Program-made: the position numbers and the translations under genes
The notes under the pieces: model-generated
The model's database searches: none
What the model saw: only the letters and a program-made list of their open reading frames with translations
Told to the model about the DNA's origin: nothing
Part shown: piece after piece, positions 31,060 to 43,299 of the stretch
Layout of the letters: every line of letters starts with the position of its first letter
Numbering within the stretch: the stretch's first letter is position 1
Source of the DNA: Leptobrachium leishanense
Taxonomy: Eukaryota > Chordata > Amphibia > Anura > Megophryidae
Direction: 5' to 3'
DNA: 64,000 bases
NCBI GenBank assembly: GCA_009667805.1
Contig: CM019063.1
Span: 196,210,954 to 196,274,953 of the forward strand

Positions 31060-33140
31060 GCTTTGTAATAAACTCTTGTAATTGTGGTTTGAAGAGAATG
31101 CACAAGTATAAAAGTATAAAAAAGTTTTGGAGAATCATAAGTAACATACAAGCACCCCCCGTCCACTCCGAACCGACTGCTGTCAATATAAACAACCAAA
31201 CCCTGCAACACCCCCTAGATGTAACAAATGCCTTTAATAATTATTTTGTTGGATGCGCCACCACCCTGATTGCTAAGCTAACGAATGACACACCTACAGA
31301 AAGGCCGCACGCAGGTCAGGCCCTCCAACCGTGTAGAGACCCCATATCGTAGATAAATTCAACTTTAGACGAGTGCCTGTCAGTGTAGTTACTAAACTTC
31401 TCCATAATCAAAAAATTAAATACCAGTCTGGACCTGATCAAATCCCAGCAATGCTGCTGAAAATCAGTGCACCGGCAATCATAAATCCTGTCGCAACCCT
31501 AATCAATCACTGGCAACTGGATACATACCCAAACTCTGGAAGACTGCGAGAGTGGTCCCTATCCATAAAAGTGGTGACAGTACTTTGGTATCCGACTACC
31601 ATCCGATATCATTGCTCCCTGTTACATCAAAAATTTTGGAAAAATGCGTGTACACACAATTACGTGATTATTATCAATCTTCAAACTATTTAACCCCAGA
31701 TAAATCCAGGTTTTGGAACAAATCACTCAACTACAACCGCCCTTTTAAAAGTTTGCAATGATACCCAAGCTGGTATGGAACAAGGAGACCTAACTGGAGC
31801 CATCTTCCTTGATATTGCCAAGACCTTTGACACAGTAGACCATGGCATCTTATTACAAAAACTTAAAAAAATCCAGTATTGGTGACTGCAGGCTAACCTG
31901 GATTGAATCCTATGTATCAGACCGATCGCAACATGTGTCCATTTCTAGCAGCTCCTCCCTCCCCCTCCCAGTCACGTGCAGAGTACCCCAAGGCTCGATA
32001 CTCGGCCCCCTGCTATTCACGGTATTCATAAATGATCTGCCCAATGTCTGCAAAACCTCAACTGTACTCATGTACGCAGATAACACCATAATCTATACCA
32101 GCAAACCAAATCTCCCGCAGCTGGAGGCTGTGCTGCAAGAACAATTCACAGAGGTAGAAAAGTGGATCAAAGATAACAAACTTTTTTAAATACTGACAAA
32201 ACTGTAACGATGCTCTTTGGAACAAAACCTAAACTACACAAATTGCAAAATCCCCATCTACGTGTCAGGACAAAAGCAAATGGCACCCTGACCACAGTCA
32301 CTTCTCTCAAATACCTAGGTATGTGGTTAGACCCAAATCTATCCTTTGGCCCCCACATCAAAAAACTCTCATCTAAATTTTAGCCCAAACTAGATGCCCT
32401 GTACAGAAACAAATCCTGTCTGAGCCCCGCGGTAAGAAAGCCGATTGTACAACAAATGCTTATGCCGGCTATTAAATACGGAGATGTAGTGTATGCAGCT
32501 GCCCTGCAAACGCACCTTCAAAAACTTGCTACATTGTATAACTCATTCTGCCACTTTGTGCTACAATGTAACTACATGACCCACCTTTGTGACATGTTAA
32601 AAGAGCTAAACTGGCCATCACTGGAATCTAGACGCACTCTTCACCTTTCCAACCTGGTGTTTAAGAGATTTTCTGGGAAGCTACCACACTACCTGAATAG
32701 ACTGCTTCCCCCAGCAGTTCCCTCATCCTATAACCTCTGATCCAGGACCAGCACCTTACTTGCAATACCACAATTCAAAAAGAAAGTGGCTCGATGCTCA
32801 TTTTCCTACAGAGTACTGCAGTTATGGAATAACCTCCCAGACACCATCAAATCTTCCCCCGTCTTAAGTCACTCAAGAGCTCCCTATTAACATACCTCGA
32901 TACAGAATGCACCTGTAAACATGTAACATAGTAACTATATTACTTACATATTTATTTTCTGTGTTAATCTGTATATTTGTGTTTTGTTTTTAATATCTTG
33001 TATTTATTACTTTGTGTTTCTGTAACAACTGTAAAATTTCAATGTACTTGAACCCAGGACATACTTGAAAATGAGAGAAATCTCAATGTATCCTTCCTGG
33101 TAAAATACTGTGCAAATAAATAAATAAATAAATAAATAAG
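31060..33140 (+). mobile_element. 5'-truncated LINE, L2/CR1 group
   Basis: Only the ORF2 reverse transcriptase onward is present. The 3' end reads AATGAGAGAAATCTCAATG, TATCCTTCCTGGTAAAAT and then (AAAT)n. Short 3' tandem tails of this kind are usual in the L2/CR1 lineage, unlike the poly(A) of L1. The same tail occurs alone at 4590-4690, 30085-30135 and 57140-57230. The exact clade is uncertain. Confidence 0.82.
31105..32880 (+). pseudogene. Reverse transcriptase of L2/CR1-group LINE, broken
   Basis: Blocks appear in order but in shifting frames. YQSGPDQIPAMLLKISAPAI is an early RT motif (31421). VSDYHPISLLPVTSKILEKC lies near 31588. RVPQGSILGPLLFTVFINDL lies near 31980. LMYADNTIIYTSKP near 32071 is the catalytic block, with Asn replacing the second Asp. 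The C-terminal region follows (MPAIKYGDVVYAAALQTHL near 32460, FSYRVLQLWNNLP near 32800). Frameshifts and stops near 31350, 31760 and 32190 break it. Confidence 0.82.
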
Positions 33141-33495
33141 TAAGTAAAGAACTGCACAAGTAAGAACTACATTCTAGGGACACTCTAGGGATGGAATACT
33201 CTGGGCACTCTACATACCTTCTTTTTTTAGGTAGAAATAGCTTTGTGTTGCATATAAGAGGTATCTGGATTCAACCACAAGGCTATCTAAGGTGTATGTG
33301 AGCTGCATCTCTACTATCAGGCATTATATTTTCATTCCAGAATAGTTTTTGTAGAACTGCATTCATCAAAATACCTTTTTAATTATTTACAAATGTTGCA
33401 ACAAATAAATCTCGTCTTTTTGTGTACATAGCACCAAGAGTATTTATGTTTGTACAACACTATATCAAGCCCGTGTTGCAATAATTCTTATGTTA

Positions 33496-33942
33496 GGCTA
33501 GGGTCAGACGAGTGTGATTTCTACGGACTGTACATCCGTGCACACGGACGTACGTCAGTACGGAAGACACAGTAGTGGCCACACAGTCCGTTTATTCACT
33601 GACGTATATTTTGACGGATGTAGGAGGGAAAATAAATTAAAAAGCAAAACCATTTTGTCCGTGAAAAATGCTGGAGGTATAAATGCAGTCCGTCTGACCA
33701 CGTTCCATCACTCACACACAAAGCTATGCGGATGTTGCGGACGCAGCGCACTTTGTGCGGCCGTTCTAGGGGATGTACGTTCTTGCCTGCCTTGCGTCCA
33801 TGGGCCGCGGCCATTTTGCGTCCGCAGTTCAGTGCGGACGTACTTCATGTGTCAGGCTCCAATGGGCTTTCTGTCATGTTATCACGGACGTACTTTTAGG
33901 CGCAATCACGGACGTGAACACTGCGCTCGTCTGACCCCAGCC
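33496..33942. mobile_element. MITE family B, copy 3
   Basis: It begins GGCTAGGGTCAGACGAG and ends CTCGTCTGACCCCAGCC, flanked by TTA at 33493-33495 and 33943-33945. It is 447 bp, GC-rich and full of ACGGACG/CGTCCG words. Non-coding; a 144-codon frame across it is incidental. Confidence 0.88.
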
Positions 33943-34009
33943 TTATAGGTTTCTAAAATGTTTTATGCACCACTAAAGGCTAAAGACTCAATAATGTAAA
34001 TTAAATATA

Positions 34010-34849
34010 CAGTGTTATTCAGAGAGAGCCAATCTTGCCCCGAAATTGCACTGAAAAGGGAATTTTCCTGTGCGGTGCAATTTCGTGGCCATTCGGCTAT
34101 TCACAAAGCAGGCAGTTCGTCAAATTTTGACAAATTGCCAGCAAAATACGGTGCCTGTTCGACGGCAGTGAATTTCTCTATAGAGAAGCAATAGTTAATC
34201 TTTTCACAGAAAACCGTACAGCAGAGAAATGTCAGAGAAATGCCCTGATGTTCGGTGGTTTCATTCAACATCATGCGAATCCCATAAGTTTCAATGTTAA
34301 AAATATTCCCGTTTTTATTCAATATCTATTAAACAGTTTTTTCTTTAAATCTGCAGCAAAAAGTCCTTTGGTTTTTATTTTAGGATGTCTTAGACATTTT
34401 TTTCTGTAACAGACCTTATTATTATTTATAGGACCTTATATGTTAATTCCAGACATTTTTGTCCAGTAGTTTTTTTGCAAACAGCATTTCAAATTTGACA
34501 CTCTCAATCGAATATTATTTTTTTACCCTGTTCGTCGGTTTGCCAGCTTTGTCCAGCGGATGGTCGGCGTTGTGTTCGGCGGATCGTCGGCTTTTTCCGG
34601 ATGTGTTAGGCATGTTTTTTGTGGTGGTTAGAAGTGATCCGATATTTCAGATGGTATCATCGTCGTTTTTGGCGATTTTCTTTGGTGGATTTTTGACGAT
34701 TTGTCAGTGATTTTTTGGTAGTATTGTCGAGGCTTTGCAGCGGATTTTCAGATCAGTTCCCTGCACTCTGATTTTGATTCCCCCAAAGTGCAGGTAATGA
34801 GAGAGCACCGAAATTACGGTGACATTTAAGTGCTCTCTGAATAACCCCT
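34010..34849. mobile_element. MITE family A-related (A2), copy 1
   Basis: The left end is CAGTGTTATTCAGAGAGAGC and the right end is GCTCTCTGAATAACCCCT. ATA flanks both sides (34007-34009, 34850-34852). The interior keeps the family A blocks (GTTTCAATGTTAAAAATATT, CAGTAGTTTTTTTGCAAACA). It is 840 bp and non-coding. A second A2 copy lies at 55403-57091. Confidence 0.8.
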
Positions 34850-36670
34850 ATAGTGGATTTTTTCAATTTCAAAAGTTAAAATATAAAATATTAATGATAA
34901 TATTTCGATTATCTACAGTCCATACATAAAATTTCTATTATATCAATAGTTTCAAATGTCACTCTGACCTTAAAGTAACAAATCAATGCATATGAGGGAT
35001 GCATCTGGTTTAACATCAGGTTAGTTCTTTATTTTCATAGTTGTCATTGCCATGATTTCGACGAGAGTCACTTTGAACTTGTCCTTGGCAATTCACCCCT
35101 AAGGGTCCAAGAGTCCCCCCTCTTCAGAGCACCATAAAGTTAGACACGGGCCATTCTATATCCCCCAACCCTCCGATCTCTATCGTGTACCGGGTAAGGT
35201 TTTATATGTTTTTTCTAACCTATAAACGCAATACAATTTCAATATTGTAGTAATATTATATATGTCCCATTAGTGAATGGTGTAGATTATAGTATTTGAT
35301 TATTTTATGCTCGATTTTTATTGGGTTGTGTGCCGTGGGGTTTTCTACATAGTGTACCTGATTTCTATACGGTGGTGTTTAGAGGGATTTTTTTGCCACA
35401 CCATCATGCATTAAGGCTGCTTTTCGTTATTGGTTATTTAATAATTATAATCTACTATTCTTGATTATATAGGTGCTAAATAGGGTGGATAGTATTCTTT
35501 TTGGTTTCCAAACATTCACTGAACAATCTACCTTGACTCAAAGCGTGAGCTAGATAAAGTACTTTATTTGCAATAAAACACGATACACACTGAAAACTGT
35601 CAACCAAATTAATATTCTTTGTCAATCTTCCTATATTGCCTTGCTGAGAGAGTTGAATGCTACAAGTATGTGTCATTTATCTATGTATTTATTGACTTGA
35701 AGTGTGCAAAAGAAATCAGATTTTTAATTGAATCTAATTTTAAATGTATTATTAATTTAATAGAAGTAAGTCATCTGGGACTATAAACATTGACTTGTTT
35801 ATAAAACAAATATCATAACAAATATTCTCCTGGGCAAACACACTTGCTATTCACTGAAACATTTATTTTGTGAATTGTTTTGGGAATATACTTGGCTTGC
35901 AAATAGGATTTATTGCCAATTAACTACACATTGCCACCTGATCCAGGTGTTGCAACGTTTATTAAAGAGATCTATTTTTTGTGATGCATTCGCAAATGGT
36001 ACTGTTATGTCTACTGAGGAAAAAACACAATAATCTACAGCTGTGGCTTATTATATCAGCTGGGTATGAAACATACTAACCAAGTCACCAATTCTGGATG
36101 ATCAATGATGGGGCGATACAAATGGAAAATGAAAATGCAAGCTATTTACCACTAGTGGTTCCAATTACTAGCTCTATTAAGAGCGAGCAGCAATGTTAGA
36201 ATCTCAACATCTAACAGATACCAGCAGCGGTACATGATCTGACGGGATCACTCAGGGTCAGCAAAAAAGGCACTGGGAGCTATTTGTTTTCAGCGAGAGG
36301 AGGCAGCAGATTACACCTCCTGTTGCATTGTGGGACCAGAGCAGAGTATTCAGTTTTTGGGGCTTTTCTTATGTTAAATTACTTTGCTGATGGAAAAATT
36401 ACTTAACATCACTTAATTTGCTCCGGTAAATGTTGAAATGTGAAAGGTGAGAATAACGAGTGATCTCAGGATCGCTCAATATTCTGTGACTGCCTCCCCA
36501 TTAGTTCTTCCTGTGCAAAATATATGCAGCGTTGAAGTAAAGTAGGCAGCTGTAACAGTTGAGCAGCAAGAGAAGTTTGTGGCCTAGCTACAGTGAGTTG
36601 TGAGCTGTTATTAGAAGTGTGCTTCTGTTTCGAAACAAAATTATAATCGGAATTAAAATACGAATCTCAT
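34850..36670. other. AT-rich spacer, no gene seen
   Basis: No coding region, array or clear transposon end was found. Short words near 35030-35110 (TCGACGAGAGTCACTTTGAA) look like a worn repeat. Stretches from 35700 to 36650 appear unique. Confidence 0.45.
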
Positions 36671-37400
36671 ATAGAAACATAGAAAATGTCGGCAGATAAG
36701 AACCTTTCGGCCCATCTAGTCTGCCCAATTACATGGATACTTTACCTGGATTTATCTTTTGTTTAGGATAGCCCATGCCTGCTTAAATTCAATCACTGTT
36801 TTGGCCTCTACCACTTCAACTGGAAGACTGTTCCATGTATCCACCACCCTCTCAGTAAAATAATGCTTCCTGATGTTACTTTTAAACCTTTGCCCCTCTA
36901 ATCTAAGACTATGTCCTTTTGTTTTGCTACTTTGTTTCCTTTTAAATATACTCCCTTCCTCTACCTTGTGGATTCCCTTTACGTATTTAAATGTTTCTAT
37001 CATATCTCCTCTGTCTCGTCTTTTTTCCAAGCTATACATGTTAAGATCATTAAGCCTTTCCTGGTAACTTTTTTCCTTCCAGCCGTACACCATTTTAGTA
37101 GCCCTTCTCTGAACTCTCTCTAAGGTGTCTATATCCTTCTGGAGATACGGTCTCCAGTACTGCACACAGTACTCCAAGTGAGGTCTCACCAGTGCTCTGT
37201 ACAGTGGCATGAGCACTTCCCTTTTCCTACTGCTAATACCTCTCCCTACACATCCAAGCATTCTGCTAGCATTTCCTGCTGCTCTATTACATTGACTACT
37301 TACCCTTAGATCCTCTGCAATAATAACCGTAAATCCCTTTCCTCAGATGTTGAGGTTAGGACTGTATCAAATATTCTATATTCAGCCATTGGTCCGGTAC
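36671..37400 (-). pseudogene. CR1 LINE 3' fragment with ORF2 C-terminus
   Basis: The minus strand reads AEYRIFDTVLTSTSEERDL upstream, then LYRALVRPHLEYCVQYW, DTLERVQRRATKMVYG and YFTERVVDTWNSLPVEVVEA. These are the classic C-terminal blocks of CR1 ORF2. The frame 36752-37261 is uninterrupted for 169 codons; a frame change lies near 37300. The 3' end contains GATGGGCCGAAAGGTTC and TCTATGTTTC. The 5' side is cut by the fold-back repeats that begin near 37400. Confidence 0.88.
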
Positions 37401-37424
37401 GAACTGAATCGATATATAACAAAT

Positions 37425-38300
37425 CGCTTCGGATCGATTTGGAATGATTCTGCAACACCAGCAATAGACAGGGAGAAAAGTTGCATGTCTCTGCAATATG
37501 ACACACTTCGTTGCACTTCGGTAATCTGTATATAGAGGAATCATTCAATAGTTCTCTGTGGGACAAATTTACTATCACTGAAGTGCGCCAAAGTGCACCG
37601 TGTTTCCCTGTCAATTGGCCTGGTGCTGAATTTATTGGATTCAGCACCACAGGCCAATTGCCAGCGAAATACAGTGCAGTTCGGTCACAACGAAATTGTC
37701 CCATAGAGAACTATTGAATGATTCCTCTATATACAGATTACCGAAGTGCAACGAAGTGTGTCATATTGCAGAGACATGCAACTTTTCTCCCTGTCTATTG
37801 CTGTTGTTGCAGAATCATTCCAAATCGATCCGAAGCGTATACCCAGAGACCCTGAGACTCTGAACATTCACCCTGAGATTCTGAACATTCTACCTGAGAC
37901 CCTGAGATTTATTTTGCCGCACTTTGGTGCACTTCGACGATCTGTATATAGAGGAATCATTCAATAGTTCTCTGTGGGACAAATTTACTATCACTGAAGT
38001 GCGCCAAAGTGCACCGTGTTTCCCTGTCAATTGGCCTGGTGCTGAATTTATTGGATTCAGCACCACAGGCCAATTGCCAGCGAAATACAGTGCAGTTCGG
38101 TCGCAACGAAATTGTCCCATAGAGAACTATTGAATGATTCCTCTATATACAGATCGTCGAAGTGCACCAAAGTGCGGCAAAATAAATCTCAGGGTCTCAG
38201 GGTGAATGTTCAGAATCTCAGGGTCTCTGAACAATCACCCTGAGACCATGAGATTGTGAAAATTCACACTGAGACCATGAGGTGAAAAAAATGTCAGGGT
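37425..38300. repeat. Two nested fold-backs sharing one 200-bp core
   Basis: A core from about 37528 to 37733, itself an inverted repeat (GAGGAATCATTCAATAGTTC against its complement), recurs at 37946-38151 with about one change. Each copy sits in different longer arms. The first core is flanked by inverted arms 37425-37527 / 37734-37845 (TTGCATGTCTCTGCAATATG). The second is flanked by arms built of CCTGAGACCCTGAGATT repeats, 37850-37945 / 38152-38300. A further partial end lies near 38498-38540. Confidence 0.8.
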
Positions 38301-38565
38301 CTCAGGGTGAATGTTCAGAATCTCGGGGTCTCAGCGTGAATGCTCAGTATCTCAGGGTCTTTAGGTGAATGTTTAGAGACCCTGAGACTCTGAACATATA
38401 CCCAGAGACCCTGAGACTCTGAACATTCACCCTGAGATTCTGAACATTCTACCTGAGACTGAGATTTATTTCACCACTCTTTGGTGCACTTAGGCGATCT
38501 GTAAATAGAGGAATCAATAAATGGTTCTCTATGGGACAATTATATATACAGATATATCTACTATT
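38301..38565. repeat. Worn GAGACCCTGAG repeats
   Basis: Words such as TCTCAGGGTGAATGTTCAGA and their complements continue from the second fold-back in both directions. They end with a partial AGAGGAATCAATAAATGGTT terminus near 38505. Confidence 0.55.
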
Positions 38566-41024
38566 ATTATTATTCTTTATTTATAAAGCGCCAGCAAATT
38601 CCGCAGCACTGTACAATGGGCACAATATATACAGGGTTACAATACATTGAACAACATTTTGAAAAACCAGTACAGGAGGAAACAAAGGCCCTAGTCCCGT
38701 GGGAATCTGCAATCTAGAAGGGTTGGGGGTGGAAACAGGAGGAGAGGACTGCAAGGTGAGAGTGATGGACTGGTTGTGCCAGTGAGATGTATCAGGGAGT
38801 CGGGTGGTAGGCTTCCCTAAATAGGAATGTCAAAAGGGAGCGTTTGAAGGAAGGGTGACTAGGAGAAAGTCTTACAGTACGAGGAAGAGCATTCCAGAAG
38901 ACGGGGGCTGCGCGTGAGAAATCCTGAAGTCTATCATGGGAAGAGGTGATTTGGGGAGAATCTAGGCGCAGATCACTGTTTGACTGTGGGGAGCGAGCTG
39001 GGGTGTATTTGGTGATTAATGAAGACAGGTAGGGGAGAGCTGAGTTAGTGAGAGATTTGTAGATCAGGGTAAGAATTTTGAATTTAATTCTGCAGTGGAT
39101 GGGGAGCCAGTGAAGGGATTTGCAGAGAGGAGTGGTGGTTGAGGTGGATGAGCCTGGAAGAGGCATTTAGAATGGATTGTAGTAGGAAGAGGTGGGAGAG
39201 AGGGAGGCCAGCTAGAAGATTATTACAATAGTCAAGTCGGGAGATTACAATGGTGTGAATGAGTTGCTTTGTGGTGTCAGCGGTAAGAAATGGCCAAATT
39301 CTGGAATTATTACGTAGTTGGTAGCAGCAGGAGGTGGAAAGAGACTGAGTGTGGGGGATGAAGGAGAGAGCAGAGTCAAGTGTAACTCTGAGACAGCGAA
39401 CCTGGCTTGATGGGGAGATAGTGATACCATCGACCATGATAGGCAAGTCAGGAGGTGGGGAGGCATTAGAGAGAGGAATTAGTAGGAGCTCAGTCTTCGA
39501 CATGTTAATCTTTAGGTGGTGAGAGGCCATTCATGAGGAAATGTCAAATAAACAGTCGCTGACTTTGGAAAGGACAGAAGGAGAGAGATCAGGGATGGAG
39601 AGGTGATCTGAGTATCTGTCACGATGGCCCTTGGCTTGGGCCATGGTGGGGCCTTGGTTCAGGAAGAAGTTAAGCCCTTGAGGCAGGTTAGCTGCTGGCT
39701 GCATGGACAGATTACAGCATACAGAGATACACAGACACCAGACAGGATATACCAAGACTGTAACAAGAAGAGCAGGAGAACACAGAAGAAATCTAAAGGA
39801 ACCCCTAACACAGGGGTATGATCCTTGAATGGTCTTCTGCCTATGGAAATCTAACAAAAAAATAACAGAGACAGGAGAACATGAAGGACGACGGTTGAAC
39901 AAGACAAACACACAGGAAGTCCTGAACTGAATAGAGGTCCTTATACTGGCCTCTGTGCTGCGGTTAACTATATACTGCTGGGTACATACACAGAACATGA
40001 AACAAGGATAGAATAGTCGGGACTGGAGCCAAAGGATACAGAACCAAGAAGGAGCATCTGACTAGCAGAGATCGGTACACAGATCAATAATATACAGAGT
40101 ACAAGGAGCAGACAGAAAGAATAGTCAAGATATACGCTAAAGATCATAAACCAGAGAATCTAAGATACATATGCAGGAAGGCAGCAATACAGGAATCAAG
40201 AACATGAATACACAGGATACAAGGAACCATAACTCATGCCAGAGCAATGGGCATCTGTGCTGCTAGCATTTAAATAGTGAACAGGTCTGAGCAATTGGGA
40301 CATGTGATCCCAGACCTGAACAGCTACAGCGAAACCCAGGAGCAGCACAGGGCGCAATAGCTATCCCAGAGCAGGGAAGAGTCTGCCTGGATCCTTCTCA
40401 CCACCAGGGGACCTGGCTGGAAGGTGGAAACATGAGAGTATCATCAGCATAGAGGTTGTAATTAAAGCCAAAGCTGTTAATGATTTTCCCAGGGAGGAGA
40501 TGAAGATAGAGAAGAGCAAAGGACCTAGGACAGAGCCTTGAGGTACAACAACTGATAAAGGCATTGAAGAGGAGTAGTTACCAGCAAATGACACAAATAA
40601 GGACCTGCTAGACAGATAAGAGTCAATTCAAGAGAGTGCAGTGTCACAGAGACCAAGAGAGCTGAGAGTCTTTAGAAGGAGGGGGTAGTCGACAGTGTCA
40701 AAAGCAGCTGAGAGGTCAAGCAGGATGAGAATAGAATAGTGGCTGTGGTTTTTAGCAGTTAGGAAGTCATTGGTGACTTTGAAGCAGTTTCAGTTGAGTG
40801 TAGGGTACAGAAGCCTCATTGCAGGGGGTCAAGTAGGGAATTAGAGGACAGGAAGATGCAGAGTTGGCTTGCAACTAGTTTTTCCAAAAGCTTAGAGATA
40901 AATGGAAGGAGGGATACAGGACGATAGTTGGATGGAGAGTTGGGATCGAGGGATGGTTTCTTTAGTAAATGGGTAACCTGCGCATGTTTGAAGGCAGATG
41001 GGAAGGAGCCGGTGGTGAGAGATA
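38566..41024 (-). mobile_element. L2-type LINE, inverted, interrupted
   Basis: The minus strand carries an L2-like reverse transcriptase. KHAQVTHLLKKPSLDPNSPS then NYRPVSLLPFISKLLEKL lie near 40880-41000. [17 protein letters not shown] lies near 40540 with the YADDTL region near 40440. KTELLLIPLSN lies near 39480, TTKQLIHTIVISRLDYCNNL near 39250 and KSLHWLPIHCRIKFKILTLI near 39100. RAAPVFWNALP is near 38900. Several frame changes break it. The 3' end has TTATAAAGCGCCAGCAAATT (as read on the plus strand) beside an (ATT)n tail. An 821-bp insertion (39617-40437) splits the catalytic block. The element seems to continue upstream beyond the hAT MITE at 41033. Confidence 0.85.
39617..40437. mobile_element. 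LTR-like insertion in the L2 reverse transcriptase
   Basis: It begins TGTCACGATGGCCC and is flanked by GTATC at 39612-39616 and 40438-40442. Removing it with one GTATC rejoins the L2 sequence at its YADDTQ-type motif. The body has repeated CAGGA/AGAATA words like the solo LTR at 41052-41633. The right end lacks a clean CA, so its exact edge is uncertain. No coding sequence was seen. Confidence 0.6.
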
Positions 41025-41032
41025 GGTTGAAG

Positions 41033-42360
41033 CAGGGACGTGCAGTCAGGGTGTCACGGTTCCCGGATCCCACCATGCAGTCCTTAAAGCCCAACACTCT
41101 ACAGAGCCCAAAAGCTACCAACAGGGTAGCCGTGGAAGAATCTCTAACTGTCTGGTCCTTAGAATTGGCCAGGTATACTAGCTAGACAGAAAGGGTTAAT
41201 CAAAGACAATGTCGTAATACAAAACCAGGTCAGCAACACGGGGGTAGTCAGACGAGCCAGAATCAGGAATACAGAGTATAGAATAGTCAAAGGGAATAGC
41301 CGGGTCGATATCAGTGCAGGAGCGTAGTACAAGAAAACAGTCTAGGGCAACGGAAGGCAGAAAAGTCAGAAAACAAGCAGAGGTCAATAACAATAACAGG
41401 TTCAATCACGAGAGAATACAAGTACAGGGAGCTCAGGTATGGATAACCACAATCTGGCACTGCTTAGAAGGAACTGTTAGGTCTGCTTCACCAGGCCGCA
41501 CCCCCCTCTCAAGCCGCGCCTCATGCAACCACCTCCCTGCCTGTCTCTATTTAAACCGGGCGCTGGTAAGCGAGCAGCATCAGACATGCTGCCGCTGAGC
41601 ACACCGGAGGGGCTGGAAGCCCCCAACGTTACACAGGGTAGGCAGGTGAGGCAGAGCCTCACCTGCTATTAAGCGGTAAAATAATAATTCAACTCACCTG
41701 CTCCTCATTCCCCCATCATCAGCTCTGTCCTCTTCCTCTTTTTAAAGCCTAAGCAATTTGCCTTGCGGTGGTATGCTTCCCCGCTACGCTATTCGGGTAG
41801 GATGCACAGGAGGTCTGCAGCCGTGCGTCTGTTCAAATAGGAACAGACACGCACTGTCTACTCCCTGTACACTGCCCATCAGAGCCTCAGAGAGGTTCTG
41901 ACAGAGCAATTGAATAGCTTGAACCAATGGGAAAGCACTATTGGTTCAAGGCATTCAAAAAAACACCTGCATTTGGAGGCTGGCCTCTGATTGACAGGGA
42001 GGGGCAAAGGCACCTCCCTCTAGTGGCAGATACAGAGTATGACAGGCACAAGCTTCTCCCCCCTGCTGCCTCTAGTGGCAGAGAATGAGTATGACAGGCA
42101 GAGGCACAGAAAAACTGTTTTTCGATCATATATATATATTTTTTAATAGTAAAGTATATGATATGATGAAAATAACGGTATCTTTAGAAAGTCCATTTAA
42201 TGGCGAGAAAAATTATACACAATATGTGTGGGTACAGTAAATGAGTAAAGGATAATTTACAGCTAAACACAAACCGCAGAAAGTTAGTTAATATCTGTGT
42301 ATATCTGGCTCTGAAACTAGCCAGTGCTTCACCAGCCTCTGACTTCACCGCACGTCCCTG
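41033..42360. mobile_element. hAT-type MITE with 8-bp TSD
   Basis: The termini CAGGGACGTGC and GCACGTCCCTG are perfect inverted repeats. GGTTGAAG flanks both sides (41025-41032, 42361-42368). CAGGG-type ends with an 8-bp duplication indicate a hAT element of a different family from the three large copies. An LTR-like sequence is inserted 19 bp from its left end. The rest contains a palindrome at 41640-41664 (GCAGGTGAGG/CCTCACCTGC). Non-coding. Confidence 0.88.
41052..41633. mobile_element. Solo LTR-like element with 5-bp TSD
   Basis: It starts TGTCACGGTTCCC, ends CCAACGTTACA and is flanked by CAGGG at 41047-41051 and 41634-41638. TG...CA ends with a 5-bp duplication fit an LTR retrotransposon that recombined to a single LTR. 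Part of it (41190-41330, complement) resembles 54030-54240. No coding region is attached, so the superfamily (Ty3/gypsy is likely) is inferred. Confidence 0.7.
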
Positions 42361-42368
42361 GGTTGAAG

Positions 42369-42689
42369 ATGTGTGTGAGCGTAGGGGTGAGGGAGGAGGA
42401 GAGTGAAGGTATTAGATGTGAGGGAATGGGGTAGTGCGTGCACGTAGTGAGATGTGAGGAGGACAGTAAGAAATTGACTTCCTCCTCAGTGGCTAGGAGA
42501 AAGCGTCAGGGGGTAACAGAGGGGGCTTCTGAGAGTGGAGGTGGTGGATTGCTGTTATGGGAACTTTTTCAGAGAATGCAAGAGTTGTTGGTAGTGAAAT
42601 TGGTGGAAAAATATAACATTTCCTTCTCTCATTAATTCTCCTAGAGCACTACGTGGCAAATTCTGGGGATAGATACTGTGAAAAGGGGT
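42369..42689. other. Short unassigned segment between two hAT insertions
   Basis: The segment may continue the L2 element on the minus strand (CT-rich as read there), but no RT motif is clear. It ends with ATTAGCAT at 42690-42697, the left target duplication of hAT copy 2. Confidence 0.35.
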
Positions 42690-43299
42690 ATTAGCATTAT
42701 GGATGAGCCGAACCCTCCCGAGTTCGGTTCGTATTCGAACCCGAACTTTCCAAATGTTCGAATCCGAACTCGAACCCGAACTCCAACTCAATACAAGTCA
42801 ATGGGGCTGAAAATTCGGTTTTTAGAGTGCCCTCCAAGAGGACATATATGCTAGATATTTGCCATAAAAGGTGTATGGGGGTCCGGGTAGTGCCCTGTGG
42901 GACAGGAAACAAGGACAAAAAGTTAAAAAAAAAGTTTTTAAAGGGACAGTGAGTTTTCCATGAAATAAGGGTTAAAAATAAAAACGAACAATTCCTTCAA
43001 ATATCGTGCCTAGGAGGTCCCCATAACCTGCCCGTGAAGTGGCGGATTTCTAGGATGTATAGAGACACTTAAAAACAAAAAAATTACGTTTCAAATGACG
43101 GTAAATGCTTTTCCTTTAATCTATCCATAAACAACTGCTTGGGGCGGCAGTCTGTATGAAAAGAGGAGACATTTTCGGACACGTAGAAAAAGTTTAGTGA
43201 TTTTTTTGGCTAAATTATTGTAAAACTTATGCAGGCTTTGGATGAAAGTAAGTTAGTAACAATAGGTGCTTTAAAATTGGTCCTTTAGCATCGGCAACA

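Noticed and set aside
33514..33948. 144-codon frame with Cys/His-rich peptide
   Set aside because: It falls inside the family B MITE, whose inverted ends and TTA duplication explain the region.
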